Assembly: GCF_000003855.2 (NCBI RefSeq)
Contig: NW_003101636.1
Location: 73,189-137,188 of the forward strand
DNA length: 64,000 nt
Source: Blastomyces gilchristii SLH14081
Taxonomy: Eukaryota > Ascomycota > Eurotiomycetes > Onygenales > Ajellomycetaceae
Direction of reading: 5' to 3'
Of the stretch, positions 1 to 10,950 are shown piece after piece. The translations under genes were made by a program, and so were the position numbers. A model generated the notes under the pieces. The model saw only the letters and a program-made list of their open reading frames with translations, was not told the DNA's origin and made no database searches. How positions within the stretch are numbered: position 1 is the stretch's first letter; each line of letters begins with the position of its first letter.

Positions 1-229
1 CTACCTAGCTTTTTTCCCACACAAATCTTCTTCGTTCCCCCGTCGAATTCATAAGCGCTGCATTTACTACATACCCTCTTTTAATTACAATCTCCTGCAA
101 CTGAACCCAGCAGTGTCATATAACTGGAACCGCTGATATTTTCTCTCTGTGATCCTATCAAACACGATCAATATAATACCGTCCTGGATCGTACTCGACC
201 ATAATTCCGTCTTATCACCAAATTCTACA
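1..229 (+). promoter_or_regulatory. 5' leader/upstream region of the RRM gene
   Basis: Pyrimidine-rich sequence directly before the RRM gene. I see no ATG in it on the plus strand, so the ATG at 230 is the first available start for a transcript beginning here. No TATA box or splice site that I can defend is visible. The real transcription start may lie outside the window. Confidence 0.4.
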
Positions 230-2686
230 ATGCAGCAGCCAGGTTCTAAACTTCCTACTATGAATGCTGACGCCACTGGCTTCTCTCACGGAGCTTACAC
301 CTCAAACAACATGGGATTTGGCGATCGCAACTCTCGTAGAGCCAATATCCCTTCCATCAATACCGGTATGAATGGACAAAACCCTGCGGAGGTGACTGCC
401 CCAGGAACGGCCGCCTTTGATATGAACTTCACCCCGCTCCTCCCATCTCAGCTTCTTCTTGGAAGCCCATTCCAGCCTGGCACGCCGTCTGCCTTCACTT
501 CTCCCCAGTTCACTGGATTCCAAGGTTTCCCCCAGGCCAATGGGTCAGGACACAACCAGAACCAGAACCAGATGGGCAGCCCTACTCAGGCTCACCAGAA
601 CGCTCTCTCACCGCAGCTGTACCAAAGCCTGATGTCACCAGATGGATTCAATGCCTCTCAGCTCATGGCTGGCCCTCAGTCTCCAGTTGGTTCTTTCCCT
701 GGATTTGCCAATGCAGCTTTTGGTGCCGCGAATGTCTCTCTCCAGGGACCAGGGATTATCTCGGGAACAAGCCGGACCGTTTATCTGGGAAACCTTCCTC
801 CCGAAACATCGGCAGAGGAGATCCTAGGCCATGTTCGTAGTGGCCAGATCGAGTCAGTTCGGTTGCTTCCGGATAAGAACTGTGCTTTTATCTCGTTCTT
901 GGAAAGCAGTTCAGCCACTCACTTTCACTCCGATGCGATTTTGAAGAAACTTGCTATTAAGGGAAATGATATCAAAATCGGCTGGGGTAAGCCATCACAG
1001 GTACCAACATCCGTGGCATTGGCGGTCCAGCAATCCGGAGCCTCGAGAAACGTTTACCTAGGGAATCTCGCGGAGGATGTTACTGAGGAGGAGTTGCGGG
1101 AAGATCTGGGTAAATTTGGGCCAATCGATACGATCAAGATTGTCAAAGAGAAGTCGATTGGATTTGTGCATTTCTTGTCCATCAGCAATGCGATTAAGGC
1201 TGTTACCCAGCTACCCCAAGAGACGAAGTGGCAAGCGCCAAAACGTGTCTACTATGGGAAGGACCGCTGCGCCTATGTTTCCAAGACCCAGCAGCAGAAT
1301 GCTGCCCAGTATCTCGGCATCGCTCCAGGATATGCTCACATTCTCAACTCAGCTGATCGTGATCTGATCTCAAATGCATTGGCCCAGCAATCTGTTGCAG
1401 CGGCCGCTGTTGCCACCTCCGCTGGTGGTGTAAACAATCTGGGAAACCGAACCGTTTACTTGGGAAATATCCACCCTGAAACGACGATTGAGGAGATTTG
1501 CAATGTCGTACGAGGCGGCCTGTTGCACCACATCCGCTACATTCCTGACAAACACATTTGTTTCGTCACGTTTATTGACCCGACATCTGCCGCCTCCTTC
1601 TATGCTCTTAGCAACTTACAGGGTTTGATGATCCATAACAGGAGACTTAAGATTGGTTGGGGCAAACATTCCGGCGCTCTTCCACCTGCCATCGCGTTGG
1701 CAGTTAGTGGCGGGGCATCGCGCAATGTGTATATCGGCAACCTGGATGAAACCTGGACCGAAGAACGCCTTCGCCAAGATTTCTCTTCGTATGGTGAAAT
1801 CGAATTGGTCAATGCCTTGCGTGAGAAGAGTTGTGCTTTCGTCAACTTTACCAACATTGCCAATGCCATCAAGGCGATTGAGGCAATGCGCAGCCGGGAG
1901 GAATACAAGCGTTTCAAAATCAATTTTGGAAAGGATCGTTGCGGGAACCCTCCCCGCCAGATCAACAGTAATGGCCAGAACAGAGGTGATGGCCATCAGT
2001 CCTCCCCTACTTTGAACGGGAACTTACAACAAAACGGATCACAATCAAGCCCAACGAGGCCAGCGCTATCCCCTGCACCAGGATCCACAAGGTCACATTC
2101 CCAAAATGGACATGGCCGGCAAATCCCACTTGCCCCAACCCCGTCTGCCATCTTGAATGCTGGAAGCAACAATCCCCTGACACTATATCTGAACCAACTT
2201 TCTCAGCAACAGGCGCAGGAGCAAGAGAACCGTATGAATGACCCCATTGCTTTGGCAACCCTTCAGCAGCAACAACAGCAAGCACTCGCCCATCAACAAG
2301 CCACCCTCTATAACGGCGCAGGATCAAATGACCTGTCAAATGGAAACTCAATGCATCAGTCCAAAGGATCCACTCACGGATTTCTGAATGTTTCAGCTGG
2401 TACACCAACGTCGACACACCACGCCACTAGCGGTAATTCCCTGAATGTCCCGCGATCACAACATTCTCGCGCTGTCAGCCTCCCATCTTTCTCGCAAGAG
2501 GCTTTCGGTCAGGGTTCAAGCCAACCGCACCAAACCCGCGGTGGAATAGCTCATCACCAAGCTCAGGGAAGCTTCTCAGGCTTTGGCGGCGGTCTCGGTG
2601 GGCTGAACCACAACGGATTTGGGTTGTCTATCCCTAACGAAGGGTCTCTCCCTGGCTGGGTTGAAGAAGAGCTTGGGGCGAAATGA
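230..2686 (+). CDS. Four-RRM RNA-binding protein, Mrn1/Nrd1 family
   Basis: Uninterrupted frame of 818 codons from ATG 230 (A at -3, no upstream ATG) to TGA 2684-2686. Four RRM domains are visible at about residues 182-254, 273-347, 407-481 and 498-571. RNP2 cores read VYLGNL, VYLGNL, VYLGNI and VYIGNL; RNP1-like strands include CAFISF, GFVHF, CFVTF and CAFVNF. The N-terminus is rich in Pro, Gln, Ser and Asn. The C-terminal ~240 residues are low complexity, with a Gln run near codon 680. Known of the family: S. cerevisiae Mrn1 and S. pombe Nrd1 are cytoplasmic mRNA-binding proteins with four RRMs that act post-transcriptionally in stress and differentiation. Inferred here: an orthologous role. 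RRM1-2 and RRM3-4 look like a duplicated pair, since both have IGWGK before, and GASRNVY at, the second RRM. No intron is apparent. Confidence 0.9.
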   Translation: MQQPGSKLPTMNADATGFSHGAYTSNNMGFGDRNSRRANIPSINTGMNGQNPAEVTAPGTAAFDMNFTPLLPSQLLLGSPFQPGTPSAFTSPQFTGFQGFPQANGSGHNQNQNQMGSPTQAHQNALSPQLYQSLMSPDGFNASQLMAGPQSPVGSFPGFANAAFGAANVSLQGPGIISGTSRTVYLGNLPPETSAEEILGHVRSGQIESVRLLPDKNCAFISFLESSSATHFHSDAILKKLAIKGNDIKIGWGKPSQVPTSVALAVQQSGASRNVYLGNLAEDVTEEELREDLGKFGPIDTIKIVKEKSIGFVHFLSISNAIKAVTQLPQETKWQAPKRVYYGKDRCAYVSKTQQQNAAQYLGIAPGYAHILNSADRDLISNALAQQSVAAAAVATSAGGVNNLGNRTVYLGNIHPETTIEEICNVVRGGLLHHIRYIPDKHICFVTFIDPTSAASFYALSNLQGLMIHNRRLKIGWGKHSGALPPAIALAVSGGASRNVYIGNLDETWTEERLRQDFSSYGEIELVNALREKSCAFVNFTNIANAIKAIEAMRSREEYKRFKINFGKDRCGNPPRQINSNGQNRGDGHQSSPTLNGNLQQNGSQSSPTRPALSPAPGSTRSHSQNGHGRQIPLAPTPSAILNAGSNNPLTLYLNQLSQQQAQEQENRMNDPIALATLQQQQQQALAHQQATLYNGAGSNDLSNGNSMHQSKGSTHGFLNVSAGTPTSTHHATSGNSLNVPRSQHSRAVSLPSFSQEAFGQGSSQPHQTRGGIAHHQAQGSFSGFGGGLGGLNHNGFGLSIPNEGSLPGWVEEELGAK

Positions 2687-3095
2687 GCCATTCCGCAACT
2701 CGTCCTGAACTTTTAATCGTTTCGATTTCATGCCCTTGTTTTCACCTTTTTTGGCTTCATTTCAGGTTTTTATTTTTGTATCTCATTTACTTATTTGACT
2801 ACCCTACTTTTTCTTTTCACCTTCCTATTCTTGTATTGGTTTATAATTATGTTGTTTAAATTTTGACTTAATTTTCGCGAACCTTACCTAGCCTTCATTC
2901 CCCCATGATGCGCCCAAAGGCCGGCGTGTCTTGTTCATTTTTAATTTAATTTTTTCTTGCGGCTTATTTGACACGCGGCCCTCCCGGTTGCTAATCGATT
3001 CACCAGCACTTTAATCCGAGGAAGCGAAAAAGCTGAAGACGAGGGTTTGAGCACAAGGTACACCCATCCTAGACCATATGGTTGCCTTATTACTA

Positions 3096-3130
<35 letters not shown>

Positions 3131-4173
3131 ATTTCATTGAAACCTTCATTTTGCATGCCTCTCTTTCTAGCTTTGTTTATCTGCCCTTGTTTTCTTTCCC
3201 TTTTCTCGTTATGCTAGTTCTAAACCTATCTCATCTTATCTATGTTGCTCTGTTTTGCTTTTTGTTTTTTTTATCTACCATTATTCTATTTTACGATGCC
3301 GTATTCGAGAATTTATTTAATACCTCCGTCTCCCCCCACTTTTTTCTGCTTTGGACTATGCTGCATCTGCATTGCTATCATCGTCGTCATCGTCATCATC
3401 ATTATCACAACCACCACGTATATGAACTGGTTTTTGGTTGTAGTTATTTTATTTTCTCCCTTTTGGTTCCGTTTGCCCCCTACGTGCAGGTTAGTTAATA
3501 CATGGAAGATGAGAGGAATTTATAGAAGAGATAAAGATTTCAAATCAGCAGAAAAAGGCTGTAACGGTTGACAAAGCGCAATTGTTTCGTTGGTCATATG
3601 CTGCTTAAAAGAGTGCTCGTTGAAATTGGAATGGATTGCTTGACAGGGGGCATAACCTGTGATACCCTCTAGTCTTCCCCTTACTATTAAAATATTCTTA
3701 TATACAGTTACCGATAGGAAGAAATACAAAACAGGGTTAATTATGATTCAATAAAAAGGTCTCGCTATGACCTGAAGTTTAAGGTTTTATATCATGTGAT
3801 GCACCGGAACGACTAGCCCTTCCAAGCTTTAGGCTTTATCTCTCATTCTTGCCGCAGAACAATAACGTCAACATCAAAAATAGAACTCAACGGAAGCTAT
3901 GTTTCCACACGGCTAAACTTCAACCCTTTTATTATCAGGAACCCGCATTAACTTGACGAGGACTTTGTTACTTTTGTGGTTTGACCTATTCGATCCTTCG
4001 TGACAAACGCTGTCTGTGTCTGCCCTTTTAACGCTGCGCAGGTAAAGTCGTATCATATACACAGCGTAAGGATATTGGGGGAGCGAGGCAAGCTACTTTG
4101 TGACGGAGATCAAGGGGGAGGGCGCAATATTTTCCGTCCTTTTTATATAGGAAAGAAACGTAAAGTGATAAAC
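2687..4173. other. Intergenic region between the RRM and Iwr1-domain genes
   Basis: Contains the 3' UTR of the RRM gene, with T-rich sequence just after the stop, and the upstream region of the Iwr1 gene. Long T/pyrimidine tracts dominate 2720-3480. Apparent reading frames here are low-complexity Phe/Leu translations of those tracts and are not supported as genes. Confidence 0.6.
3098..3129. repeat. Poly(T) homopolymer, 32 nt
   Basis: Thirty-two consecutive T residues in the intergenic region. Length is unreliable in most sequencing chemistries. Confidence 0.9.
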
Positions 4174-6387
4174 ATGTCGTTGCCGCCGGAACATATTCGA
4201 ATCAAGCGGAGGAGAGAGGAGGAGCCGGTTGAAACTTTGTGTGGGTGCTTTTCCTTTTTATATAACCCTCTTGTTTTGAATGCAATTTTGAACGTGGCTT
4301 GCCAGGCGTATATTGCTGCTCTGGATGAATGGCTAGATATCCATTTCTAGCTTTTCAGGCCGCATGTATTCGAAATTCTGGTGTTCTTGTTTTACCATTT
4401 ATGAAGCACTCAAGTTTCAAATCGGTATCTTGAAAGGCAGGCTTCTGCTGTTGGGTTCTAATGTTTTTACTCCGCGTTTACCGGCCTTTTTTCGTTTTTC
4501 TTTTCTTTTATTTTTTGCCCAGGACTCTCCCCTTCTGACTCACTGATCGATAGATATTCAATCTCAGATACATCAGCCCAAAAGGCGGTACACGGACTTC
4601 TGCTTTCAGCGTGTCGTGCGAACGCCTGATGGCGGTGTTAGAGCCAAGGCCGGTGTCGACGCATCACCCACACTTTCCCCTGGGGAGTCTATCACGGGCC
4701 CCAGGTCAGTGAGTACGTCTAATATCAGACTTGGGGTACCGCTTGTGCGAGCGACGGTTCCTAGATCAGAGTTCCAAAACAAGCCAATTATGTCAAAGAA
4801 GGAAGGCTTATTAGGGAAAGGCCTTACCCCTCCGTCCGCATCGTCATCATCGGCCTTGCGAACCTCGCATGCTGCTAAATGCTCTGTTACTCCAGTGAAA
4901 AATCGCTCCGGGTCTTCTTCGGTTATAAGCTCCCCTTCCTCTGCTCTACGTCGGTTTCATATAATCGTTCCTAGTGGCGATTTTACAAGTCCCTCCCGAA
5001 AGCTTCTACATAAGGTCTCGGGAGGCATCCAAAAGAATAGAGGGAATCGGGTAATGAGCCGGGCAGTGGTCATCGAAAAGCGACCTCATCAAGTAGATGA
5101 TGTGAGGGCGTCGATTGTACTTGATGACCTAGCAGCCAAGATAGGGGAAGTTAAAGTCAGTGGTGATGCTCCGGGAGCGTCACCTACAGCCCCGAAGGGC
5201 ATTACCAAGTCAGCTGTTACGGCCGAGATATCAACCACTCCTGCTACTCCAAGAAAGCGTCATGTTGTCAACGATGCCGAGAAGCGATGGAGGGCAGAAT
5301 CTAAAGCATCCCGATATTTCGATCGAGCGCAGCAAGCTCGAGAAAAGGAGCAAAGAATGAAAAGTGCTCAGTCCATGCACGAAGATCCAAGCTTATGGGA
5401 CCATGATTCTGATCAGCTTGCTACGGAGCTGGCAGAATTTGCCCATGAAATAACTGCTGACTCCGAAATGTCTGGATTTTCTCCTAAGGCTCCTCCACGA
5501 ACTCCTCCACGAAGGCCAGGTCGGTTCGTTGGAATCTCCCCGAACAAACACGTTCTTACACATCGACCGCGGCTTCCGAAAGTGAGCGATGATTCGTTAG
5601 GGACATCACGTACAGGTTTTGACGGAGCAGGTGATTCTGGTGATGTGAAGCACCTCATAGATGCTGCCCTATCTACGGATGCTTCAATGGTTGAGCTACC
5701 ACGTCAGCACGATGAGGTAGACGTTAGGGACAGCAACTTCATCCCACCAAAGAAACAGATTGCGACGTTTGAAACAGCTAGCGACCTTGATAGTGAGGAT
5801 GACAATGACGAGAGCTATGTTTACGATGAATTTATTAGGCGCCCCGTTGCGGAAGTCGCTGCTGATCCAAACACTGCCCATCTTCTTAACGGCGAGTGGG
5901 CTAGTGAACATGGAATTGCGCCGAAAGATATTGGTGTGGTAGTGATTACGGAAGAAGATATTCACTTCTGGGAAGCCTTTGCAGAATCCGACGAGGAAGG
6001 GAAAGGGTGGGATTCGGAAGATGAAGATTCTAATGGTACTTTACTTTTTTACGCTCTCTAATTGAAATATTCCTCCTTGTCCTTACCTACCTTGCTGTTT
6101 TCATTTGCCTTTTCATTCAACTATCTTCCTCCTTGCCACTCGTACGGTACCCAGGCGTTAGTTTCTGGTGGTTGCTGACATTTATTCCTGTTATAGCTGA
6201 AGATAACCCAGCAAATGAATACCCCGATGATGACCTAGACTTCGATGACGAATTTGATGACACCAATGCGGCTTACAGAAATTATCGCCACAATGCGTCT
6301 GACGATGAAGAGTTTGATCCAGACTATGAGAATTATGAGTATGGATGTGGTGTTTCCCATGGCGGCGACTCCGATGATGATTACTAG
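4174..6387 (+). CDS. Iwr1-domain protein (RNA polymerase II nuclear import factor-like), three exons
   Basis: Spliced gene: exons 4174-4240, 4554-6035 and 6197-6387, 579 codons plus TAG. The N-terminus starts MSLPPEHIRIKRRREEEPVE and continues over intron 1 into YIQSQIHQPKRRYTDFCFQR, the conserved fungal Iwr1-like N-terminus. The C-terminal acidic block (about residues 485-545) contains FWEAF, WDSEDEDSN, then over intron 2 AEDNPANEYPDDDLDFDDEF, matching the Iwr1 domain pattern of an acidic stretch followed by an NxYP element. The middle is Ser/Pro/Thr-rich with a basic, probably helical segment at about residues 254-293. Known of the family: yeast Iwr1 binds assembled RNA polymerase II and supplies the nuclear localisation signal for its import. 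Inferred: the same role here. Both splice junctions restore frame and conserved sequence at once, so the model is strong; cDNA would settle it. Confidence 0.85.
4241..4553 (+). other. Intron 1 of the Iwr1-domain gene (phase 1)
   Basis: Donor GTGGGT at 4241, acceptor ATAG ending at 4553, 313 bp. Joining T4240 to AT4554 makes a Tyr codon and links the two halves of the conserved N-terminus. A ctgac branch-like motif lies about 20 bp before the acceptor. A later AG at 4566-4567 would break the frame. Confidence 0.8.
6036..6196 (+). other. Intron 2 of the Iwr1-domain gene (phase 1)
   Basis: Donor GTACTT at 6036, acceptor TTATAG ending at 6196, 161 bp, with a gctgac branch-point motif at 6174-6179. 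Splicing makes an Ala codon and connects the two halves of the acidic Iwr1 motif. Read-through gives only 8 more codons before a stop. Confidence 0.85.
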
Positions 6388-6615
6388 ACGGATTACGTAG
6401 TTGGTTGGAAATCCTTCTCGCGCCAACTTAGCACGTATAGGGCTAGCTTTACATAACTTCAAAACATCGCCACAACGTGAAATGAAATTGGAGACGTCTT
6501 TCTAACGTTTACATGTCGCTAAACTGGCTTATTAGGATTTGGGATGCTAGTTGTCCTGGCTTAGTGTTATACCCTCCGAGGGAGAAGGGGACGAGGGGGC
6601 CACAACGGTTACATG

Positions 6616-6664
6616 ATTTTTATTTTTTTTATTTTTTTTATTTTTTATTTTTATTTTTATTTTT
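6616..6664. repeat. T-rich (TTTTTA)-type tract
   Basis: Runs of 5 to 8 T separated by single A, about 49 bp, downstream of the Iwr1-domain gene. Confidence 0.7.
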
Positions 6665-6954
6665 AATCGTGCATGGATTGTATGTATATGTAAGATAACA
6701 GGGGGATCGAGAAGCCAACTGAGGTATGGAGATAGGTCTGACTTATTTTTTCTACTCAGTGTGTTGAAGAGCCACTGCAGGAATAGAATAACATGTGTGT
6801 GGACTTTTCTTGAATAGCAGGTTAAAACAATATTAGCAGATGGGGGCCTGCTTTTGTGGTCTAAGCTTTCTCTTACCTCTTACTCCTACTGGGATAGATA
6901 CACCCTACAATGTCTCACCGTAAGTTTGCCTTTGGCGCAATGCTGGAAGTTTCC

Positions 6955-7062
6955 AAAAAAAAAAAAAAGAAAAAGAAAAAGAAAAAGAAAAAGAAAAAGA
7001 AAAAGAAAAAGAAAAAGAAAAAGAAAAAGAAAAGAAAAGAAAAGAAAAGAAAAGAAAAGAAA
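6955..7062. repeat. Microsatellite: A-run, then (GAAAAA)n changing to (GAAAA)n
   Basis: About 108 bp of pure purine. It begins with a run of about 14 A, continues with hexamers GAAAAA, then switches to pentamers GAAAA. Lys-rich and Phe-rich frames across it are translations of the repeat, not genes. Confidence 0.9.
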
Positions 7063-8050
7063 GAAATTCGAAAGAAATTCCATGTGTGTGCACGGGTCTG
7101 GGATCTTTTGCAAGTTAATTTGTATCTAGGTCTGTTATGACGTCCATATACATGTATTCCGTGCAAATACTCTATACATATATCTAAATATATTTATATC
7201 AAATACAACAGAGACGGCAGAGGATTCTCCCCCTCTCCCCTCGCTATCCTTCTGTCATATCTGTAATTTCTATTTTTATTCCGGAAGCAGAGTATAATAA
7301 AGTATAATAGTAGCTGAAGGGAGCTGAACGTGCTTCTCAGCCGTTTTCGGGGAATTCAAAGTTGGTTTGGCAACCTATGGTATCCTGTAGCCTTTATCAA
7401 GGGACGATAAAACTTGCCCATTCCCCCCACCAAATACGTGGACGCGTGGTTAATGACGATTGTTTCAGTTGAGGGTATTTTGGGCACGATAATATAGAGC
7501 GCTTTGTGATATATATTCGGGGCTATGCAGAGAGGGTAGGCGATTGGCTGTATTAGGACGTGACGAGTGAACCATCTGGATTTTCTGCTAGATTTTTAAT
7601 ATATACAGACTTATAGATGACCTTTGGTAAGAAGGTTTACATATTTATATATAGTTTTGAGGTTACAAGAGCCCCTCTCGTAGAGGTTGAATGAATGACA
7701 GACAATGTTGTAGTAGTAATTGGTAGTGGAAAATTGCCTGTACGTACCTGCTTGGAATCTTCACCTATGTAGTACCATGTTAAGATTATGCGGCGAGTCA
7801 GTTGGTGATTAATGGCCAAATCATCTTCATCCGCAATATCGTCTATATTTTGGAGTCTTGGAGGATTTCCCCTGACCGATGATGTACACACAAAAATCAT
7901 GTAATTAGAGTAAAAGACTGCTTGAGATCTGCATACACCTCAGTGGAGGTAGCCAGATGAGTGGTTGGAAATACATTCTGCCCTCAGACTAAGATGCTGT
8001 GGGGGGGAGTCTCCTGCATAGTCTCTGACTGAAATAGGAGAATAAAAGGA

Positions 8051-8077
8051 ATAATAATAATAATAATAGTAATAATC
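8051..8077. repeat. (AAT)n microsatellite
   Basis: About eight AAT units with one interruption, in the intergenic region. Confidence 0.75.
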
Positions 8078-10185
8078 GTCCATATATTTATGCCGAGCCC
8101 TTTCGTCATCTTTCTCCAGGGCCACCAAGCATGTAGATCCTTCTTGACTCTATCACGCATATCCCATTTGAGGCCTTACAAACCCCCAGCCAGGGATAAG
8201 AAATCAGATCCAGGAGGTTTGACCACAAGGCGTGAATCATTTGACTAGGGTCACTGTCAGTAGCCTTGCCAATGCAGTTTGGATGTACATGTACATTACT
8301 TTCCAAGTATTGCCACTCAGCTGCGAATGAGCATATTCTATTTCCCCCATACAACAGATTTGCTGCTATATATAGGCAACGATCTGGCCTAGGAGGGCGG
8401 TGGTTAATGCACGTCACCGGCAAGGGAGTAGGTAGTGGTGAGCTAGAGCGTCTTAGATTTGAGAAACCAAAACAATGTGTTGTTCATCGTGCTAGTATAT
8501 ATAAGAAGGAAAATTAATTTAGTCATGGATGGGAAAATGGTAGTGAGGTGATGCATGGGATATGGTATTAAGATCTTACTAAATCAGCATTGTTCGTCGC
8601 AATCAAGTTGTTGTGCACTGGACATATTCAGCACATCATCATCTCTGCACCCCCATAATATTGATTTTTCATATTTTTCAAAGACTCTAACTCTTTCTTG
8701 TTTATTCTAATTCTAATTCTAATTATGAGCTCTCTAATCTATCCTTCTACACTAAGATAAAAGAGGGTTGAGTGGGGGATTGACAGAGTGTGTGTAATAT
8801 GGGTGAGGTGTATTTTAGAGGGAGTGCTCAGAATTGTGGGTCTTCAACCAACAAAAAGATTCGAGATGAAGATTAGTTAACTTACATCATTATGAAGAAA
8901 AAATAACGCCTCATAGCCTCTAGGAAGCAAACAATAGCACACGCCTGAGGAAAACTGAGGGGATATTCCGTTGGCTTCCACACAACGGGGTCTAAAGCGA
9001 CCGGCCCCGATCACGTCAGCGCTCCTACTGTAGAATGGCGTGTGGAATGGACAGGCGGAAGCTGGGGGTTAATCTTCTCTCTTCACACGGAGCCGCGAGC
9101 GTCCGAAGCGAGGGAAATCTGGCCTCCTGTGAGACAGGCGGTGCGGAGTGGAGGGAGAGCAAAAGTGGGCGTTAGGTGGGGTCCGTCAGCCGCTCGAGAT
9201 AGCTGGAAAACGAGGGCTAAACTAGAAGTGGGTCAGGTATGGGATCTCAAAATGCCGTGTTGAGTTTAGCGGGGGCTAAGTGAGGACTCAGTGAGGAGTC
9301 GGCAGAATCCCTTGAGCGCGCGAAGCAAGAAGGCCGGGGACATTTTGTGGAATCTGTCCGTGGGCCGATGGAGGGAATTATTCGGCACTTAGAAGAAAGA
9401 GGAGGGCGTAGGAGTGAAGGGATGTAGTTATATGCCGATGGGACAGGACTCGGAAGCAAAAAAATAATATATAAATATGGGTGGTGCTAAAATGCAATGC
9501 TAGATGCTGGAGCAGATATCTTTATACATATAAAACGGAAAACCCAATGGAACGAGTAAATAATAGAGGCGTAGAAAATCATAATATAAGACAACAAGAG
9601 TGAAATGAAGGGGGCTAAAAAGAGTATAGAAATAAAAACAAGAGCGCCGAGCCATCTCAGGGAACCAAAACAAACAAAACAAAGACTAAAACAAAAAAGT
9701 GCGCGAGAACATGACAGACACCCCCATTCCCCAGGCCGCCGATGATTTATAAGTAGATAGCCTGAAGTTGCCCCTGTCTAAATTCGCTCGCTGCACATGG
9801 GACGATTCACCCCGGTTACATCCTGCCGCCAGGCCCAAGCAATTCCTTTTTTAACTCCGGTAAGTAGAGAAAATCAAACCAAAAGAAATCTTTGTGTAAA
9901 TGCGAGAGAATCGTAATGCTGGATATGGCGATGTTGGCGGTTCAGGCACAGAACAGAATGGTAGGTGGAGAAGCCGAAGATGTTCCGAGCCGCCGAATTC
10001 TACTTGTCCGGCCCGGCGATGGAATATGCGACGGTGGGATCGAAAGGCTCCAGGAAACAAAAGAGTCGTAGAATAATAATGGAACTGGCTCGTTATAACT
10101 GGAAACAGAATGTCCAGGGTATATAATTGCCACGATAAGCAAAGGGATGGATCATAATCGTTTAAAAAAGGTATGTTTAACAACT

Positions 10186-10950
10186 TCACTGAGAACCATG
10201 CCATTCCCTCATCCACGGAAACCTGACTCCCGTCCACTTGATAACCCCGTATTGCGGTAAATCCTCATTGAAATCACTCCTGGAATTCCCGTCACTACCA
10301 CTGCTCACGTTTTCACTGCCATTCTCGCCGCTCCCGCCGCCGTTGCCGCCGCTGCGTCTGCGACGCTGTTCTCGGAGCGTCGGACAGTTCTTCTCTTTTA
10401 TGAATCTGTAGTATTTACACTGAATGCCCTGGAACCCTTTCCGCTGGCGATTGGGAAACTGGGCGTTAAAGCTCTCACGGACCTCCTTCCACTCCTGGCG
10501 TAGATCAACGCGATGGTACCAGATGAAATACATTTCTTCTTCATCGTATTTGGGCCGTGGCGCACGGCGTCTTTCGACAATCGCAGACGAGCTACTTGAA
10601 ACGGATGGGAAGCGTTCTCTCGGGTAGAGGCCTGGAGAAGAGTGTGCGGAAGAGGAGCGTGGGGTCTGGTGGAGATCTGAATATCCTGTATGGCCTTCTA
10701 TGGATTGATGGTTACTGGTGTGATTCTGAGCTGGGTGGTAATGTGATTGACGATAGGGAAGGTCTGAGTAGTTTTGATGATGGTGTTGGTGTTGATGTTG
10801 CTGATAGTGGCGGGGAGAAGTTGGAGGGATGGAAGTGGAGTCAGAGGTATGCCGGGGTGGATTTAGCAGAGCACCAATGGATATTCGAGAGGTTTGTGAA
10901 TCATTTGCTGGTTGAGGAGGGTATAGGGCTCGTCGTTGGCTGTATTCCAT
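10186..10950 (-). CDS. SANT/Myb-like protein with His/Gln-rich N-terminus, conserved hypothetical
   Basis: ATG at 10950-10948, TGA at 10188-10186, 254 residues, no intron needed. Residues 1-130 are low complexity, with a His/Gln run at about 48-59 and Ser/Pro-rich stretches. Residues 131-197 form a compact basic/aromatic domain: RPKYDEEEMYFIWYHRVDL, then QEWKEVRESFNAQFP and GIQCKYYRFIKEK. Three predicted helices with spaced Trp/Tyr resemble a SANT/Myb-type helix-turn-helix. A short motif YGVIKWTGVRFPWM lies near the C-terminus (about 234-247). Proteins of this layout are, as far as I recall, common uncharacterised Eurotiomycete proteins; DNA or chromatin binding is inferred from the fold only. 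Neighbours give no functional hint. Confidence 0.75.
   Translation of the reverse strand: MEYSQRRALYPPQPANDSQTSRISIGALLNPPRHTSDSTSIPPTSPRHYQQHQHQHHHQNYSDLPYRQSHYHPAQNHTSNHQSIEGHTGYSDLHQTPRSSSAHSSPGLYPRERFPSVSSSSSAIVERRRAPRPKYDEEEMYFIWYHRVDLRQEWKEVRESFNAQFPNRQRKGFQGIQCKYYRFIKEKNCPTLREQRRRRSGGNGGGSGENGSENVSSGSDGNSRSDFNEDLPQYGVIKWTGVRFPWMREWHGSQ

Larger units (their letters stand above)
6388..10185. other. Intergenic region with several simple-sequence tracts
   Basis: Between two convergent genes. It holds simple-sequence tracts and presumably both 3' UTRs. Open frames are short, low complexity or without an ATG start; I support no gene. The region around 9000-9450 is GC-richer but shows no recognisable coding or RNA signal. 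Confidence 0.55.

Noticed and set aside
4000..4350. Stand-alone 116-codon frame upstream of the Iwr1 gene
   Set aside because: Only the part from the ATG at 4174 to 4240 is coding, as exon 1; the rest is upstream DNA and intron read-through.
6133..6387. Separate small acidic protein
   Set aside because: It is exon 3 of the Iwr1-domain gene preceded by intron sequence; splicing at 6036/6196 explains it better.
6886..7166. Lys-rich and Phe-rich frames
   Set aside because: Translations of the GAAAAA/GAAAA microsatellite on both strands.
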